This document shows positions 17,695 to 26,507 of a DNA stretch of 64,000 nucleotides, piece by piece; within the stretch, counting starts at the first letter, position 1, and each line of letters starts with the position of its first letter. The translations under genes and the position numbers were made by a program. The DNA lies in assembly GCA_035691865.1 (NCBI GenBank), contig DASSIM010000001.1, forward strand, positions 10,907-74,906, read 5' to 3'. Source of the DNA: Nitrosopolaris sp035691865 (GTDB taxonomy: Archaea; Thermoproteota; Nitrososphaeria; Nitrososphaerales; Nitrososphaeraceae). Under the pieces are notes generated by a model. The model was not told the DNA's origin. It did not search any database and worked only from the letters and a program-made list of their open reading frames with translations.

Positions 17695-18342
17695 ATGAAA
17701 AAATGTTGTAAATTAAACTTTCAAACACCGGCATCTTCTGTTGGAATAACAGTGGTGAGTATGCTTTTATTTTCGTTGTGGATTGCTAACTCATGGATTG
17801 AAACTACATATGCTGTAGCATTGCCGAATAAAGCCGAAGTGAAAATTACTTCGCCAAGTAAAGGCCAACAAGTTCCATCGGGTGGAATTCTAGTTTCAGG
17901 TACGTCTTCTGCTAACGCAACGACTGACTGCACTGTTTCAGTTATCATAAATGGTATAAGGCCATACCAGAGAGCGGTATCAACAGGACATGGGGGAACG
18001 AACGATTACTCAAATTGGACTTTTACAACTACTCAAAAATATACTGCAATTAAACAAGGTCAAAATAAAATAACTGCCAAAATGTCTTGTCCCGAAAATC
18101 TCAATTTTACTAAATTTTACAGTGTAAATGTAACAGGAGTGGCAGGAAAAGCACAACAACTGGCAAATAGCACTACGACCACGGGCTTTGGGTTTCCGCC
18201 GTCTCTGCCAAGCGTTGCGACAGCAACCAATAGAACTCTTGCTTCGTCATCAACACCTGGTGGTTCTTCGAGTGGAAGTACTGTTGGGGGGACAATAGTA
18301 AAGGAGCCGAAACACAGTGAGATCTTAAAGAGCTCCAAGTAA
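17695..18342 (+). CDS. Secreted Ig-like protein, paralog of the 50.7-kb protein
   Basis: 215 residues: a signal peptide (about 1-40), one beta-sandwich domain (48-148) and a Ser/Thr/Gly-rich tail. The domain contains KITSPSKGQQVPSG, DCTVSVIINGIRPYQ, TGHGGTNDYSNW and KQGQNKITAK, nearly matched in the protein at 50737-51489. The two cysteines (79 and 132) may form a disulfide. Many N-x-S/T sites suggest glycosylation. It is probably a surface protein or adhesin module; no enzymatic motif is seen. Confidence 0.7.
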   Translation: MKKCCKLNFQTPASSVGITVVSMLLFSLWIANSWIETTYAVALPNKAEVKITSPSKGQQVPSGGILVSGTSSANATTDCTVSVIINGIRPYQRAVSTGHGGTNDYSNWTFTTTQKYTAIKQGQNKITAKMSCPENLNFTKFYSVNVTGVAGKAQQLANSTTTTGFGFPPSLPSVATATNRTLASSSTPGGSSSGSTVGGTIVKEPKHSEILKSSK

Positions 18343-18588
18343 AGGGGATAAGGATTGGAATTTTTCTTTTTATCCACATTTGCCACAGGTAGGGGGTTAG
18401 CAAAAAGATTATTGGTTGAACCGGGACTTGGGGAACTGGTTCGTAAAATAAAGCCATACTAACCTGACTTTATAAAAATCATTTCATCTCGTTTCAAATG
18501 CTACTATTTTAAGGTTGGTTAGGACTCAGGTCGGTGAATAACGGTATGATTTTATTCTGGTGAAGTCCATCAGATTCACGGTATTATT

Positions 18589-18987
18589 ATGAGCGAACAG
18601 GAACTACCACCGTGGCTAAAAGAACAGCTGTCACGTCTGCAGCAGCTCCAGCAGAATTTACAGGCAATTATGATGCAAAAACAACAAGTAGAAATAGAAA
18701 TCGTAGAAACTGACAGAGCGTTAGAAGAGCTAAAGAAGATAGGGACGGATGATGCAGTATACAAGAGTGCAGGCCCACTATTAATTAAATCAAAAAAAGA
18801 AGATCTCTTCAAGGAGCTCGGGGAGAAAAAGGAATTATCAAACACGAGAATGATGGTTCTGACAAAACAAGAGACACGGGTGAAGGACAACCTTAAGGAG
18901 GTAGAAAACAAAATCAACCAAATGATACGAGGAACACAAGGTACATCCGGCGCTGCTGAATCTGGTTCAAAACCACGAGCCCAATAG
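18589..18987 (+). CDS. pfdB: Prefoldin subunit beta
   Basis: 132 residues with two long coiled-coil helices separated by the beta-hairpin region (ALEELKKIGTDDAVYKSAGP, LLIKSKKEDLFKEL) typical of beta-class prefoldin. It forms a hexamer with alpha subunits and passes unfolded proteins to the thermosome. A TATA-like TTTATAAAA near 18469 would give a leader of roughly 90-100 nt. The Ser/Gly-rich C-terminal 20 residues are an extension. Confidence 0.93.
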   Translation: MSEQELPPWLKEQLSRLQQLQQNLQAIMMQKQQVEIEIVETDRALEELKKIGTDDAVYKSAGPLLIKSKKEDLFKELGEKKELSNTRMMVLTKQETRVKDNLKEVENKINQMIRGTQGTSGAAESGSKPRAQ

Positions 18988-19058
18988 AAATGAAATTTTG
19001 CGAAATGGGTGTAACATTTGTAAAATGCTAGGGAGAAAGACAGAAGGTTAGAACGATT

Positions 19059-19772
19059 GTGCCGGTTAGGATTGTAGTCGATGAAAGAGAAAGACGCAGT
19101 AGGATTCCCGATCTTCTGCGCCAAGCTGGCGCAATAACAGATTTTGCCCATCTTGAAGTTGGCGATTATGTCATATCTGCGGAGACTGCAATAGAAAGAA
19201 AAACGGTACACGACCTGTTAAATTCAGTATTTGATGGAAGATTACTTGTGCAGTGCTCGGAACTTGTTCAGCACTATACCAAACCGGTGATCATCGTGGA
19301 AGGGAATATTCTAAATCTGTCTGATGGAGCCGGTGCTGCTGAAGACAATATTGATGATGAAAGGATTTATTTGATAAACGGAACTCTTGCAAAGGTGGCA
19401 TTGGATTTTAGAATTCCAATAATAAATGCTCCATATGCAGAATATACGTCTCAATTACTAATAACCATGGCAAATAGGGCATTAGAAGGTACGAACAAGG
19501 GTCCTCTTATAAAGCGGATAAGGAAGTCGAATTCAGTCCAAATACAACAACTCTCAATACTTTCTTCTATTCCTGGAGTGGGCGACAAGCTCGCACTGAG
19601 GATGCTCGAGAGATTTTTGACACCTCAACGCGCTCTCATCGCATCAGCAGCTGAACTTGCTAGAATTCCAGGTTTTGGTACTTCAAGAGCTCTCAGGGTG
19701 AGGAAAATTTTGGATTCGCCTGATTATAAAAGCGTAGAACCTGCTCAAAGATCGCTGTTAGATGCCCAATAA
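19059..19772 (+). CDS. xpf: XPF/ERCC4-type structure-specific endonuclease (helicase-less)
   Basis: 237 residues, GTG start. The nuclease domain shows VDERERRSRIPDLL, HLEVGDYVIS and ERKTVHDLLNSVFDGRL, the GDY-ERKxxxD active site of XPF. The C-terminal half has two helix-hairpin-helix motifs (SSIPGVGDKLALRML and ARIPGFGTSRALRVR). This is the short form known from crenarchaea, without the Hef helicase part; such enzymes cut 3'-flap and fork structures with PCNA. Only 71 nt separate it from the prefoldin gene, so co-transcription is possible. Confidence 0.93.
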   Translation: MPVRIVVDERERRSRIPDLLRQAGAITDFAHLEVGDYVISAETAIERKTVHDLLNSVFDGRLLVQCSELVQHYTKPVIIVEGNILNLSDGAGAAEDNIDDERIYLINGTLAKVALDFRIPIINAPYAEYTSQLLITMANRALEGTNKGPLIKRIRKSNSVQIQQLSILSSIPGVGDKLALRMLERFLTPQRALIASAAELARIPGFGTSRALRVRKILDSPDYKSVEPAQRSLLDAQ

Positions 19773-20343
19773 CAATAAAGAAAGAAGAATTGCAGGACGG
19801 CTATTGCAGGGTCCCTAAATAGCGAAACTAGATCAGATCCTCAATATTCATATCTCAGTTCATTTACCGAACTTTAGTATAAATCCATTGCACAATTCTG
19901 GTCGAAATGTTCCCTTTATCAACAGGCATTTTTCTGAATATATATAGTATTTGCAATCTTTACATCGGAACCTCTCTGCACCCTCGTTGATGACCTGTCA
20001 TTAATCGTAATCAAGTTTTCTTCCTGTCTTTTTTATGAAATCCCTACAATATTTCCTGGCAGCATCCGATCGACTTTGAATTTATAGAAATAGTTGTCAA
20101 CCTTCCTTTGTGCTAATATACCATGTGGTGACCATTGTTTTGTTATTATATATTTGTCATACCGTGATGCAGTTCCAGCAAGGATCCTGCTGTAGGAGAA
20201 TAGGGAACGATAATATCATGAATTGGATTATGCAAGAGATCTGGTTAACCAGTCCACTACTAACGCGTAATAATCGATTTGTTAGTATGCACTACCCGTA
20301 ACACAATTCCGGCTTATGACTCATTGGGACAAAAAATTTAAGA
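19773..20343. other. Intergenic region
   Basis: AT-rich, between convergent genes. Only short unconvincing frames are present and no structured RNA was recognised. Confidence 0.4.
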
Positions 20344-20772
20344 CTAGCCAGAATGTCTTGTTTTTGATTTTACCTTACTTGCTGCATCCCTTACGGTTTC
20401 TGTTGTTTGGGGCGCTGCCTCTGCGGTTTGCCGTGCTGTATCCCTGATTATCTCGGCTGTTTCACGAGCAGCCATGGTTGTTTGTTCCACGGCGGCGGCA
20501 GTATCTTTGATAATGCCACGCTCTTTAAGATCCTTTGCAGCATCATTAAGTTCTTTTGCAGTATCTCGAGCCGCTACGCTTGCTTCGTAAACTGCTTGGG
20601 TAATATCGTCAATAGCCCCGCTTTCGCGTAAACTCCTTACCGTATCTCTCATCTTCGCTGATGCGTCACGGATACTCTTAGCAATGTTCTTTATCGACTC
20701 TGCAGTCTTTTCAGGATTAACTCCTGACGTTTTAAGAGTGTCGTTTTTTGAATCTGTTGGTGAAGTGGACAT
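20344..20772 (-). CDS. Amphipathic helical repeat protein (LEA/apolipoprotein-like)
   Basis: 142 residues, almost entirely helical, rich in Ala, Thr, Lys, Arg, Glu and Asp, without Cys, Trp or a signal peptide. It has repeating 11-residue-like units such as AAKDLKERGIIKDTA and RETAEIIRDTARQTAE. This composition resembles late-embryogenesis-abundant proteins, which protect during desiccation or stress. A second helical gene follows upstream on the same strand with a 105-nt gap. The function is inferred from composition only. Confidence 0.55.
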   Translation of the reverse strand: MSTSPTDSKNDTLKTSGVNPEKTAESIKNIAKSIRDASAKMRDTVRSLRESGAIDDITQAVYEASVAARDTAKELNDAAKDLKERGIIKDTAAAVEQTTMAARETAEIIRDTARQTAEAAPQTTETVRDAASKVKSKTRHSG

Positions 20773-20877
20773 AATCTGTATGCATTACATCATTGTATAA
20801 AGTTTTACTTTTACTTGTAGGATATTAAGTTGTACGCTACAATCATCATTAATCTCTTTTATCACCACGTTGTTTTG

Positions 20878-21276
20878 TTAGTATAATTTTAATTCGTTCG
20901 TCAGCTCCTTGACAGAGCGCCCAATATCTTTACAACTAGTAGCTAGATCTGTCAAGTTTTGAATTTTTTTGTTGAAAGTTGAATTCATTCCAATGATAGT
21001 TGACGTTTTCCTTACCTCTTCTATGATACCTGTTGCATCAAATTCAGATCTAATATTCCTAATATTTTCCGCAACGTTCTGCATTGCCTGAGAAGTCACA
21101 TTCATATTTTCTATATTTTTTAACATTGGTGGAGTCTTCAGTGAATCTTCAATCTCTTGTATAGTCGTAGCAATTTCTTTGATTTTCTCAAGTGATTCCA
21201 TCATTCCCGGCGAACCAAGTTCAGTAAGTCTCTTGATCGCCCTGGCAGGAGCCTTCTTGATATCTATTAGCCTCAC
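20878..21276 (-). CDS. Helical coiled-coil protein, partner of the LEA-like gene
   Basis: 132 residues, predicted helical, with a basic N-terminus (MRLIDIKKAPARAIKRL) and heptad-like stretches (SLEKIKEIATTIQEIEDSL, NVAENIRNIRSEF). FDATGIIEEVRKTS resembles the ERGIIKDT unit of the neighbouring protein, so the two may have arisen by duplication. No known domain recognised. It shares strand and probably transcription with 20344-20772. Confidence 0.5.
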   Translation of the reverse strand: MRLIDIKKAPARAIKRLTELGSPGMMESLEKIKEIATTIQEIEDSLKTPPMLKNIENMNVTSQAMQNVAENIRNIRSEFDATGIIEEVRKTSTIIGMNSTFNKKIQNLTDLATSCKDIGRSVKELTNELKLY

Positions 21277-21654
21277 GGCTTATTAGAGCGGAGAACATGT
21301 TAATTTGTTTATTCTTTTGTTGTTTGTAAATTCTTCGGAATTTAACCACTATGACGATCAAGGTCTAGTTGTATTAGTGCCTGGGAACATTCAAATTGGT
21401 ACCTTTGTTGTTTTATTTCTTTTTATGTATTGGTTATACAAAGGGAGCGCCTGGTCATGTAAATACGACGAATTAGTATGTTTGATTTCGTAACCCTGCG
21501 TGCGTATCTGTTGCCATTTTTCGTATTTCCAAAGAAACTCGTTTAATACAAATGTGCATGCGGATACAATGTGAATATGGATATAAATGTAAACAGGCTG
21601 ATCTTCCAGTAAACTATTCACGTCGTCGCCAGCGTTTACCATTGTAATTTACAA
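21277..21654. other. Intergenic region downstream of hisF
   Basis: Two overlapping opposite frames (62 codons plus, 83 codons minus) occur but neither shows family motifs. The plus frame at 21305-21493 has a hydrophobic stretch (GTFVVLFLFMYWLYKG) and could be a small membrane peptide; support is weak. HisI or HisE coding was looked for and not found. Confidence 0.35.
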
Positions 21655-22455
21655 TTAAATTCTAATTTCTATTCCGTTGTTCTTTAAATAGTTTTTGACA
21701 CTGTCTACGGTCGATTTCTCATAGTGAAATATGGATGCTGCCAATGCCGCATCAACATCGGTTTTTCTAAAAACTTCCAGCATGTGTCTCGGCTCACCAC
21801 ATCCGCCAGATGCAATCACAGGAATGCGAACTGCTTTACAAATAGATTTTGTCAAACTAATATCATAACCGTTCTCAGTCCCATCGGCATCAATACTAGT
21901 CAGTAGGATCTCGCCAGCCCCTAGAGATTCAACTTTTCTGGCCCATTCGATTGCGTCAATCCCAGTCTCGACTTTTCCTCCATAAATTCTTACTTCAAAC
22001 CAATATTTTTTTCCTCGATGATTTTCGAACGTGTTCTTACTGCCGCCGTAATTTCTTTTAGCGTCGATAGCAACTACCACACATTGCTTACCGAAGATCG
22101 ACATCAAGTCTGTAATTAGGTCCGGATTCTTAACAGCTGCAGTATTGATTGACACCTTGTCCGCACCACTAAGTAATATATCGCGTGCATCTTCTAACTT
22201 TCGAATTCCACCTCCTACTGTAAAGGGAATATCAGTGACCTTTGCTACATTTCGAACAACGTTTTTCATTGTCTCTCTCTCTTGTTGTGATGCAGTAATG
22301 TCTAGAAAAATGAGTTCGTCTGCACCTTGTAGTTTGTATCTCTGAGCAAATTCGACAGGATCGCCTGCATCTTTTACTCTGTCGAAATGGATTCCCTTAA
22401 CTACCCTGCCATTGTCGACATCCAAACACGGAATAATTCGCTTAGCTAGTGGCAT
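21655..22455 (-). CDS. hisF: Imidazole glycerol phosphate synthase cyclase subunit HisF
   Basis: 267 residues from ATG at 22455 (PLAKRIIPCLDVDNGRVVKG), which sits 1 nt after the hisA stop; the frame is open further upstream but only inside hisA. The (beta/alpha)8 barrel shows ITASQQERETM, VGGGIRKLEDARDILLSGAD, EILLTSIDADGT and IASGGCGEPRHM, the HisF phosphate loops with both catalytic Asp residues. It cyclises PRFAR with ammonia from HisH to give IGP and AICAR. It is the last gene of the his operon. Confidence 0.97.
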   Translation of the reverse strand: MPLAKRIIPCLDVDNGRVVKGIHFDRVKDAGDPVEFAQRYKLQGADELIFLDITASQQERETMKNVVRNVAKVTDIPFTVGGGIRKLEDARDILLSGADKVSINTAAVKNPDLITDLMSIFGKQCVVVAIDAKRNYGGSKNTFENHRGKKYWFEVRIYGGKVETGIDAIEWARKVESLGAGEILLTSIDADGTENGYDISLTKSICKAVRIPVIASGGCGEPRHMLEVFRKTDVDAALAASIFHYEKSTVDSVKNYLKNNGIEIRI

Positions 22456-22456
22456 C

Positions 22457-23179
22457 TTATGAGATCGCCTTGACCCGTTCAATACTGAGTTTGTCTTCAT
22501 AAAGTGCCTTACCAAGGATGACTGCGCTACATCCGATATTCCTGACTCTAATGGTATCTTCGATACTTGAGATCCCACCGCTTGCAATAATGCTTGCACT
22601 GGTGAAACTAGCAGCAGAAGATAGTACTGTAATATCAGGCCCGTTCATCATCCCGTCTCTATCAACACTTGTTAGCAGAAAGTGCTTTATACCCATGTTC
22701 ATAAAAAAAATCATAGAATCAATGACCCCTGCTCCAGTGGTCTCTCTCCAACCATCTATCATGACCGTTCCGTTATTCTGATCAAGTGAAATTACAATTT
22801 TGTCTCGGTTTTTCTTAGCAAGCTGTCTTACCGAATCAGGATTCTTGTAAGCCAATGTTCCGAGTACAACTCTAGCGGCATTTTTGTGGAACAGTTCCTT
22901 TACAGCAGGGACTGATCGAATACCTCCTGCTACTTCTACGGGGATGTTTATAGCATCAATTAGCCTCGAAACAATTTCGGAATTATTGCGCCCGGTTCGT
23001 AAAGTCGCATCGAGATCCACGATGTGTAACATATCTGCACCAGCCCTTTCCCATTTTTTAGCTGTCTCAATAGGATCGCTACCGTAAATCACCTTGTCCG
23101 CTGGATTTCCTTTTACAAGTCTGACGACATATCCGTCCATGATATCTACTGCTGGTATTACGTGCATTTCTGAGAACAC
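22457..23179 (-). CDS. hisA: ProFAR isomerase HisA
   Basis: 240 residues: VIPAVDIMDGYVVRLVKG with the catalytic Asp, HIVDLDATLRTG, VAGGIRSV, LLTSVDRDGMMNGPD with the second Asp, and IASGGISS. It converts ProFAR to PRFAR, the HisF substrate. It overlaps hisH by 22 nt, indicating tight translational coupling. A second Met at residue 5 is a possible start. Confidence 0.96.
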   Translation of the reverse strand: MFSEMHVIPAVDIMDGYVVRLVKGNPADKVIYGSDPIETAKKWERAGADMLHIVDLDATLRTGRNNSEIVSRLIDAINIPVEVAGGIRSVPAVKELFHKNAARVVLGTLAYKNPDSVRQLAKKNRDKIVISLDQNNGTVMIDGWRETTGAGVIDSMIFFMNMGIKHFLLTSVDRDGMMNGPDITVLSSAASFTSASIIASGGISSIEDTIRVRNIGCSAVILGKALYEDKLSIERVKAIS

Positions 23180-23799
23180 GCTTTTAGAAAATTCCTAAGT
23201 ATAGACGCGCCAGTGGGGCCGGATTTCTCAGGATGAAATTGGGTGCCAAACAGATTCCCATTCTCGAATACGGCTGGGATCTCTATCCCATAATGAGAGC
23301 TCGCAGCAACTAAGGCTTTGTCTTTAGGCTTCACATAGTAGGAATGGACGAAGTATACCCACGAACCATTGTTTACACCTTGCAAGAGCTTGCTTTCTTT
23401 CCGAGTTAGGTATAAATTGTTCCAACCCATGTGAGGGATCTTAACCTTATTCCTAGCAAACATCACCACTTCTCCGTCTAAAATTTTGAGGCCATCTAAA
23501 GTTCCCTCTTCACTTTTCTCGAATAACATCTCCATTCCCAAGCAAATACCAAGCATAGGCATACCTCCACGATTAGCATCTTGAATAGCTTGAATCAATA
23601 ATTCCTTATGGGGCTCAATAGATCTTATCGCAGGATCGAAATTGCCTACACCAGGCAGAACTAACCCACTAAATTTTTCTATTCCTTCGATCTCTCGTAT
23701 TACCGAAACTCTGTGTGCGCCATTCCGTTCCAAAGCAGCCTTTAAGCTAAAAAGATTGCCAGCTCCGTAATCAAATATTGCGATGTTATCAGCTCTCAT
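23158..23799 (-). CDS. hisH: Imidazole glycerol phosphate synthase glutaminase subunit HisH
   Basis: 213 residues, class I glutamine amidotransferase: IFDYGAGNLFSLKAAL, LGICLGMEMLFEKSEEG with nucleophilic Cys, and FGTQFHPEKSG with catalytic His and Glu. It supplies ammonia to HisF. Its start shares one base with the hisB stop. Confidence 0.96.
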   Translation of the reverse strand: MRADNIAIFDYGAGNLFSLKAALERNGAHRVSVIREIEGIEKFSGLVLPGVGNFDPAIRSIEPHKELLIQAIQDANRGGMPMLGICLGMEMLFEKSEEGTLDGLKILDGEVVMFARNKVKIPHMGWNNLYLTRKESKLLQGVNNGSWVYFVHSYYVKPKDKALVAASSHYGIEIPAVFENGNLFGTQFHPEKSGPTGASILRNFLKACSQKCT

Positions 23800-24410
23800 T
23801 ACATAGCACCTTTAGTACTTGGTATCCCTTCCGTTCTTCTCTCGTCGATGCTGGCGGCCATTCTAAACGCTAGCGCAAATGCTTTAACTGCTGACTCAAT
23901 TTTATGGTGATCGTTATCTCCGTAATTTACCACAATATGGGTACATGCGTTCAAATTCTGAATAAGCGATCTCACAAAATGTTCGAGGTCCTCACATGGG
24001 ATTCCTTCAACAGCCTCCTCAGCTAAGTTCAATTGCATATTATAAAATTGACGCTTGACGAGGTCTATCGCTACGGATGCTAATGATTCATCCATTGGAA
24101 CGACCGCATGGCCGAATCTTCTGATTCGTGATCTGTCAGAAAGTGCTCTGTCTATAGAGTGAGAAAGTGCAATCGATGTATCTTCAACAAGATGGTGGAG
24201 TATACCGTCATTGGAAGTGGCTGTCAAACTAATGTCAACCATACTATGCTTGGCAATCGCCACAATGAGATGGTCTATAAAAGAAAGACCGGTTCTTACT
24301 GCTGTTTTACCAGTGCCATCAATATTCACTTGGACTTCAAGCCGTGTTTCTTTGGTGGCCCTCTTAAATTTCGAAATTCTCTGTGTCATATTGTGTGGAT
24401 AAGCGACCAA
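23799..24410 (-). CDS. hisB: Imidazoleglycerol-phosphate dehydratase HisB
   Basis: 203 residues, monofunctional (no phosphatase domain). The two metal-binding repeats are visible around SFIDHLIVAIAKHSM and LHHLVEDTSIAL, then GHAVVPMDESLA, DLEHFVRSL and NDHHKIESAVKAFA. A Met at residue 8 (24389) is an alternative start nearer the conserved region. It lies 6 nt after the HAD gene. As HisB is not fused to a phosphatase, a separate histidinol-phosphatase is needed, which the HAD gene can supply. Confidence 0.95.
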   Translation of the reverse strand: MVAYPHNMTQRISKFKRATKETRLEVQVNIDGTGKTAVRTGLSFIDHLIVAIAKHSMVDISLTATSNDGILHHLVEDTSIALSHSIDRALSDRSRIRRFGHAVVPMDESLASVAIDLVKRQFYNMQLNLAEEAVEGIPCEDLEHFVRSLIQNLNACTHIVVNYGDNDHHKIESAVKAFALAFRMAASIDERRTEGIPSTKGAM

Positions 24411-24416
24411 ACGCGA

Positions 24417-25439
24417 TCACTCTTTTACCGATACTTTATTTAATATCTTTGGTAGCTGATTGATATCTTGAATCACGATGTCAGCGCCATTTTCTTTGAA
24501 CTGTCTCATTGTTTCAAGTGGTTGTGAACTGCATCCATAAATGCCACAAAATACAATTTTGAGATGAGTTTTTTCCTCAGCTCTTCTAACCATTAGCAAG
24601 TCCTCGTAAGAATCCCCCGCATAAACCGCGGTTTTGGTGCCCATGCTTTTCATCGACTTCAGAACCCCGTAGGGATTTGGCTTGGCATACTCCCTCTTTT
24701 CGTCTTCTAGGAATACGGAGGATTCTTGCTTGAGAATGTTTAATATTGGCTGGAGAGAATATTCTGCAGCTAATTTGCTTCTGCCTGATACTACGGCTAG
24801 ATTGCCACTAAATCTCCTTGCAAGCAGGTTCATCGTTCTTCTGGTTATCACAACCTTGTCATTTTCGATCAGCGGCATTCCAAAGTAAAATTTGGGCTCA
24901 CGATTGTGTAATTTTTTAAATAATCGTGGTCCATAGAATAATTCATCGAACACTGTTGCAATAACACTACTTTTACCGGCATCGGCGGGGTAACATAAGA
25001 GTTTTTTAAGGTTTTTTATAATAGTAGATGAAGTTAGAGACATTAGGTATTTTTCAACGGAAATTATTCCATCTTCATCGGAGTTTGCAGCTACTTGCTT
25101 TAGGAACTCTCTGGCGTTGGTAACATTTTTGTGAGGGTTAGCAAGCTCAGCTAGACAAATTGCATAACTAGTGTCGACGTCGTTGTTGAAACCCCCTGTT
25201 TGTCTGAACTTTAGAATGATGTTATCGGATACCAGATTGCTAAGCCTGAAGTCTCCTATTGCTGTTGCAGTAGCATAATAGCTGAGTACAAAATCAACAG
25301 TTTTTTTTATCGCAGCGTTGTAAGATTTCCTTATATCGACTAGACACCCATCGACGTCAAAAAGAACACATTCTGAGTTTAATAACAATAATTTGCTGGA
25401 TTTTTTTATATGATTTGCAGCTAACCATCTGTCTTTCAA
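24417..25439 (-). CDS. HAD-superfamily hydrolase, candidate histidinol-phosphate phosphatase
   Basis: 340 residues. HAD motif I is VLFDVDGCLVDI (about 26-37), motif II VVSGRSK, the motif III Lys lies in YAKPNPYG, and motif IV is YAGDSYEDLLM. A long insertion between motifs I and II (about 50-190) is a cap domain of unusual helical composition. It is embedded between hisC and hisB with gaps of 3 and 6 nt. No other histidinol-phosphatase is visible, so the best guess is that it makes histidinol from histidinol phosphate. The HAD fold is certain; the substrate is inferred from operon position. Confidence 0.8.
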   Translation of the reverse strand: MKDRWLAANHIKKSSKLLLLNSECVLFDVDGCLVDIRKSYNAAIKKTVDFVLSYYATATAIGDFRLSNLVSDNIILKFRQTGGFNNDVDTSYAICLAELANPHKNVTNAREFLKQVAANSDEDGIISVEKYLMSLTSSTIIKNLKKLLCYPADAGKSSVIATVFDELFYGPRLFKKLHNREPKFYFGMPLIENDKVVITRRTMNLLARRFSGNLAVVSGRSKLAAEYSLQPILNILKQESSVFLEDEKREYAKPNPYGVLKSMKSMGTKTAVYAGDSYEDLLMVRRAEEKTHLKIVFCGIYGCSSQPLETMRQFKENGADIVIQDINQLPKILNKVSVKE

Positions 25440-25442
25440 CTT

Positions 25443-26507
25443 CTAGATTGCCTTCGATATTGATCTGAGAAATTTATCGTTCATCTCACTTGTTCCGATT
25501 GTGACCCTTATGCAGCCTCGGAGTCCATCAATATCACCGAACGCTTTCACAGATAATCCATCTTTTTTTAAAACACTTAGAATCCTTCCATAACTATCAT
25601 AGGATTCGAGGAAAATAAAGTTAGCATCGGATCTGAAGACCTTTATACCTTTCATTTTGAAGAGCTCATCAAATACCCTCTTTCGTTCTCTCTTGATTAA
25701 TTCCACGGTTTGTCTTACATAAAGCTCATTGGATAAGACTAAGGTTCCTACTGCTAACGAAAAACTGTTTAGGGGATAAGGAGACTGGATCGTTGTTCTA
25801 AATATTTCTGCAAACTTTTCATTAGCAATAAGATATCCAATTCTGGCTCCAGCCAAACCAAATGCTTTAGAAAGAGTACGCAATATCACGACATTGTCGT
25901 ATTTTGCAATATATGGTGCTAAATTATAATTACCAAATTCAACATATGCCTCATCAATTAAGATCAACTTGTCCTTGAGTAAGTCTATGATTTCTAAAAC
26001 TATCTTCTCGCCAAACTGATTACCTGTAGGATTGTTAGGAGAACAAATGTATATTATATCAGAGCGTGAGGCTCTCTTCAACAACTCCAACTTCGGTAGC
26101 TCGGCTTCTCTGGTTAGTGGCACTCTATCTAACGCAATATCATGCAATTCACATCGATTTATGAAATAAGAAAATGTTGGAGTAAAAATGCTGGCCCGTT
26201 GATTTCTTCCGAAAATGGAAAGTATCAATTCAATTATTTGATCAGATCCACTGCCGATCCCTAGGTATTTTTTGTCGACACCCGAATAATTTGAAAGCTG
26301 TCTATATACGTCTTCGAATTGTTCGAATGGATACTCGCGCAGATCAGTTTGTTTTATAGCATCTAAGGCTATTTTCGAGATGAATTCACTATCAAGAGCA
26401 AAATTCTCATTTGCATCTAATTTTATTGAATCTTTTATTCTCTCCGGCTTTACGTACGCATCAAGTTTGTATATTTTATCTATTCTATCTGACAGCCAGT
26501 TTGTCAT
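25443..26507 (-). CDS. hisC: Histidinol-phosphate aminotransferase HisC
   Basis: 354 residues, class I/II PLP aminotransferase: KLDANENF, YLGIGSGSDQIIEL, CSPNNPTGNQFG, LIDEAYVEFG and the PLP-lysine segment RTLSKAFGLAGARIGY. The C-terminal SDANFIF and RVTIGT complete the HisC pattern. It overlaps hisD by 4 nt. Confidence 0.96.
   Translation of the reverse strand: MTNWLSDRIDKIYKLDAYVKPERIKDSIKLDANENFALDSEFISKIALDAIKQTDLREYPFEQFEDVYRQLSNYSGVDKKYLGIGSGSDQIIELILSIFGRNQRASIFTPTFSYFINRCELHDIALDRVPLTREAELPKLELLKRASRSDIIYICSPNNPTGNQFGEKIVLEIIDLLKDKLILIDEAYVEFGNYNLAPYIAKYDNVVILRTLSKAFGLAGARIGYLIANEKFAEIFRTTIQSPYPLNSFSLAVGTLVLSNELYVRQTVELIKRERKRVFDELFKMKGIKVFRSDANFIFLESYDSYGRILSVLKKDGLSVKAFGDIDGLRGCIRVTIGTSEMNDKFLRSISKAI

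Noticed and set aside
21391..21642. 83-codon frame directly after hisF, considered as HisE
   Set aside because: No HisE or HisI motifs; the translation is rich in Tyr/His/Ile runs unlike either family.
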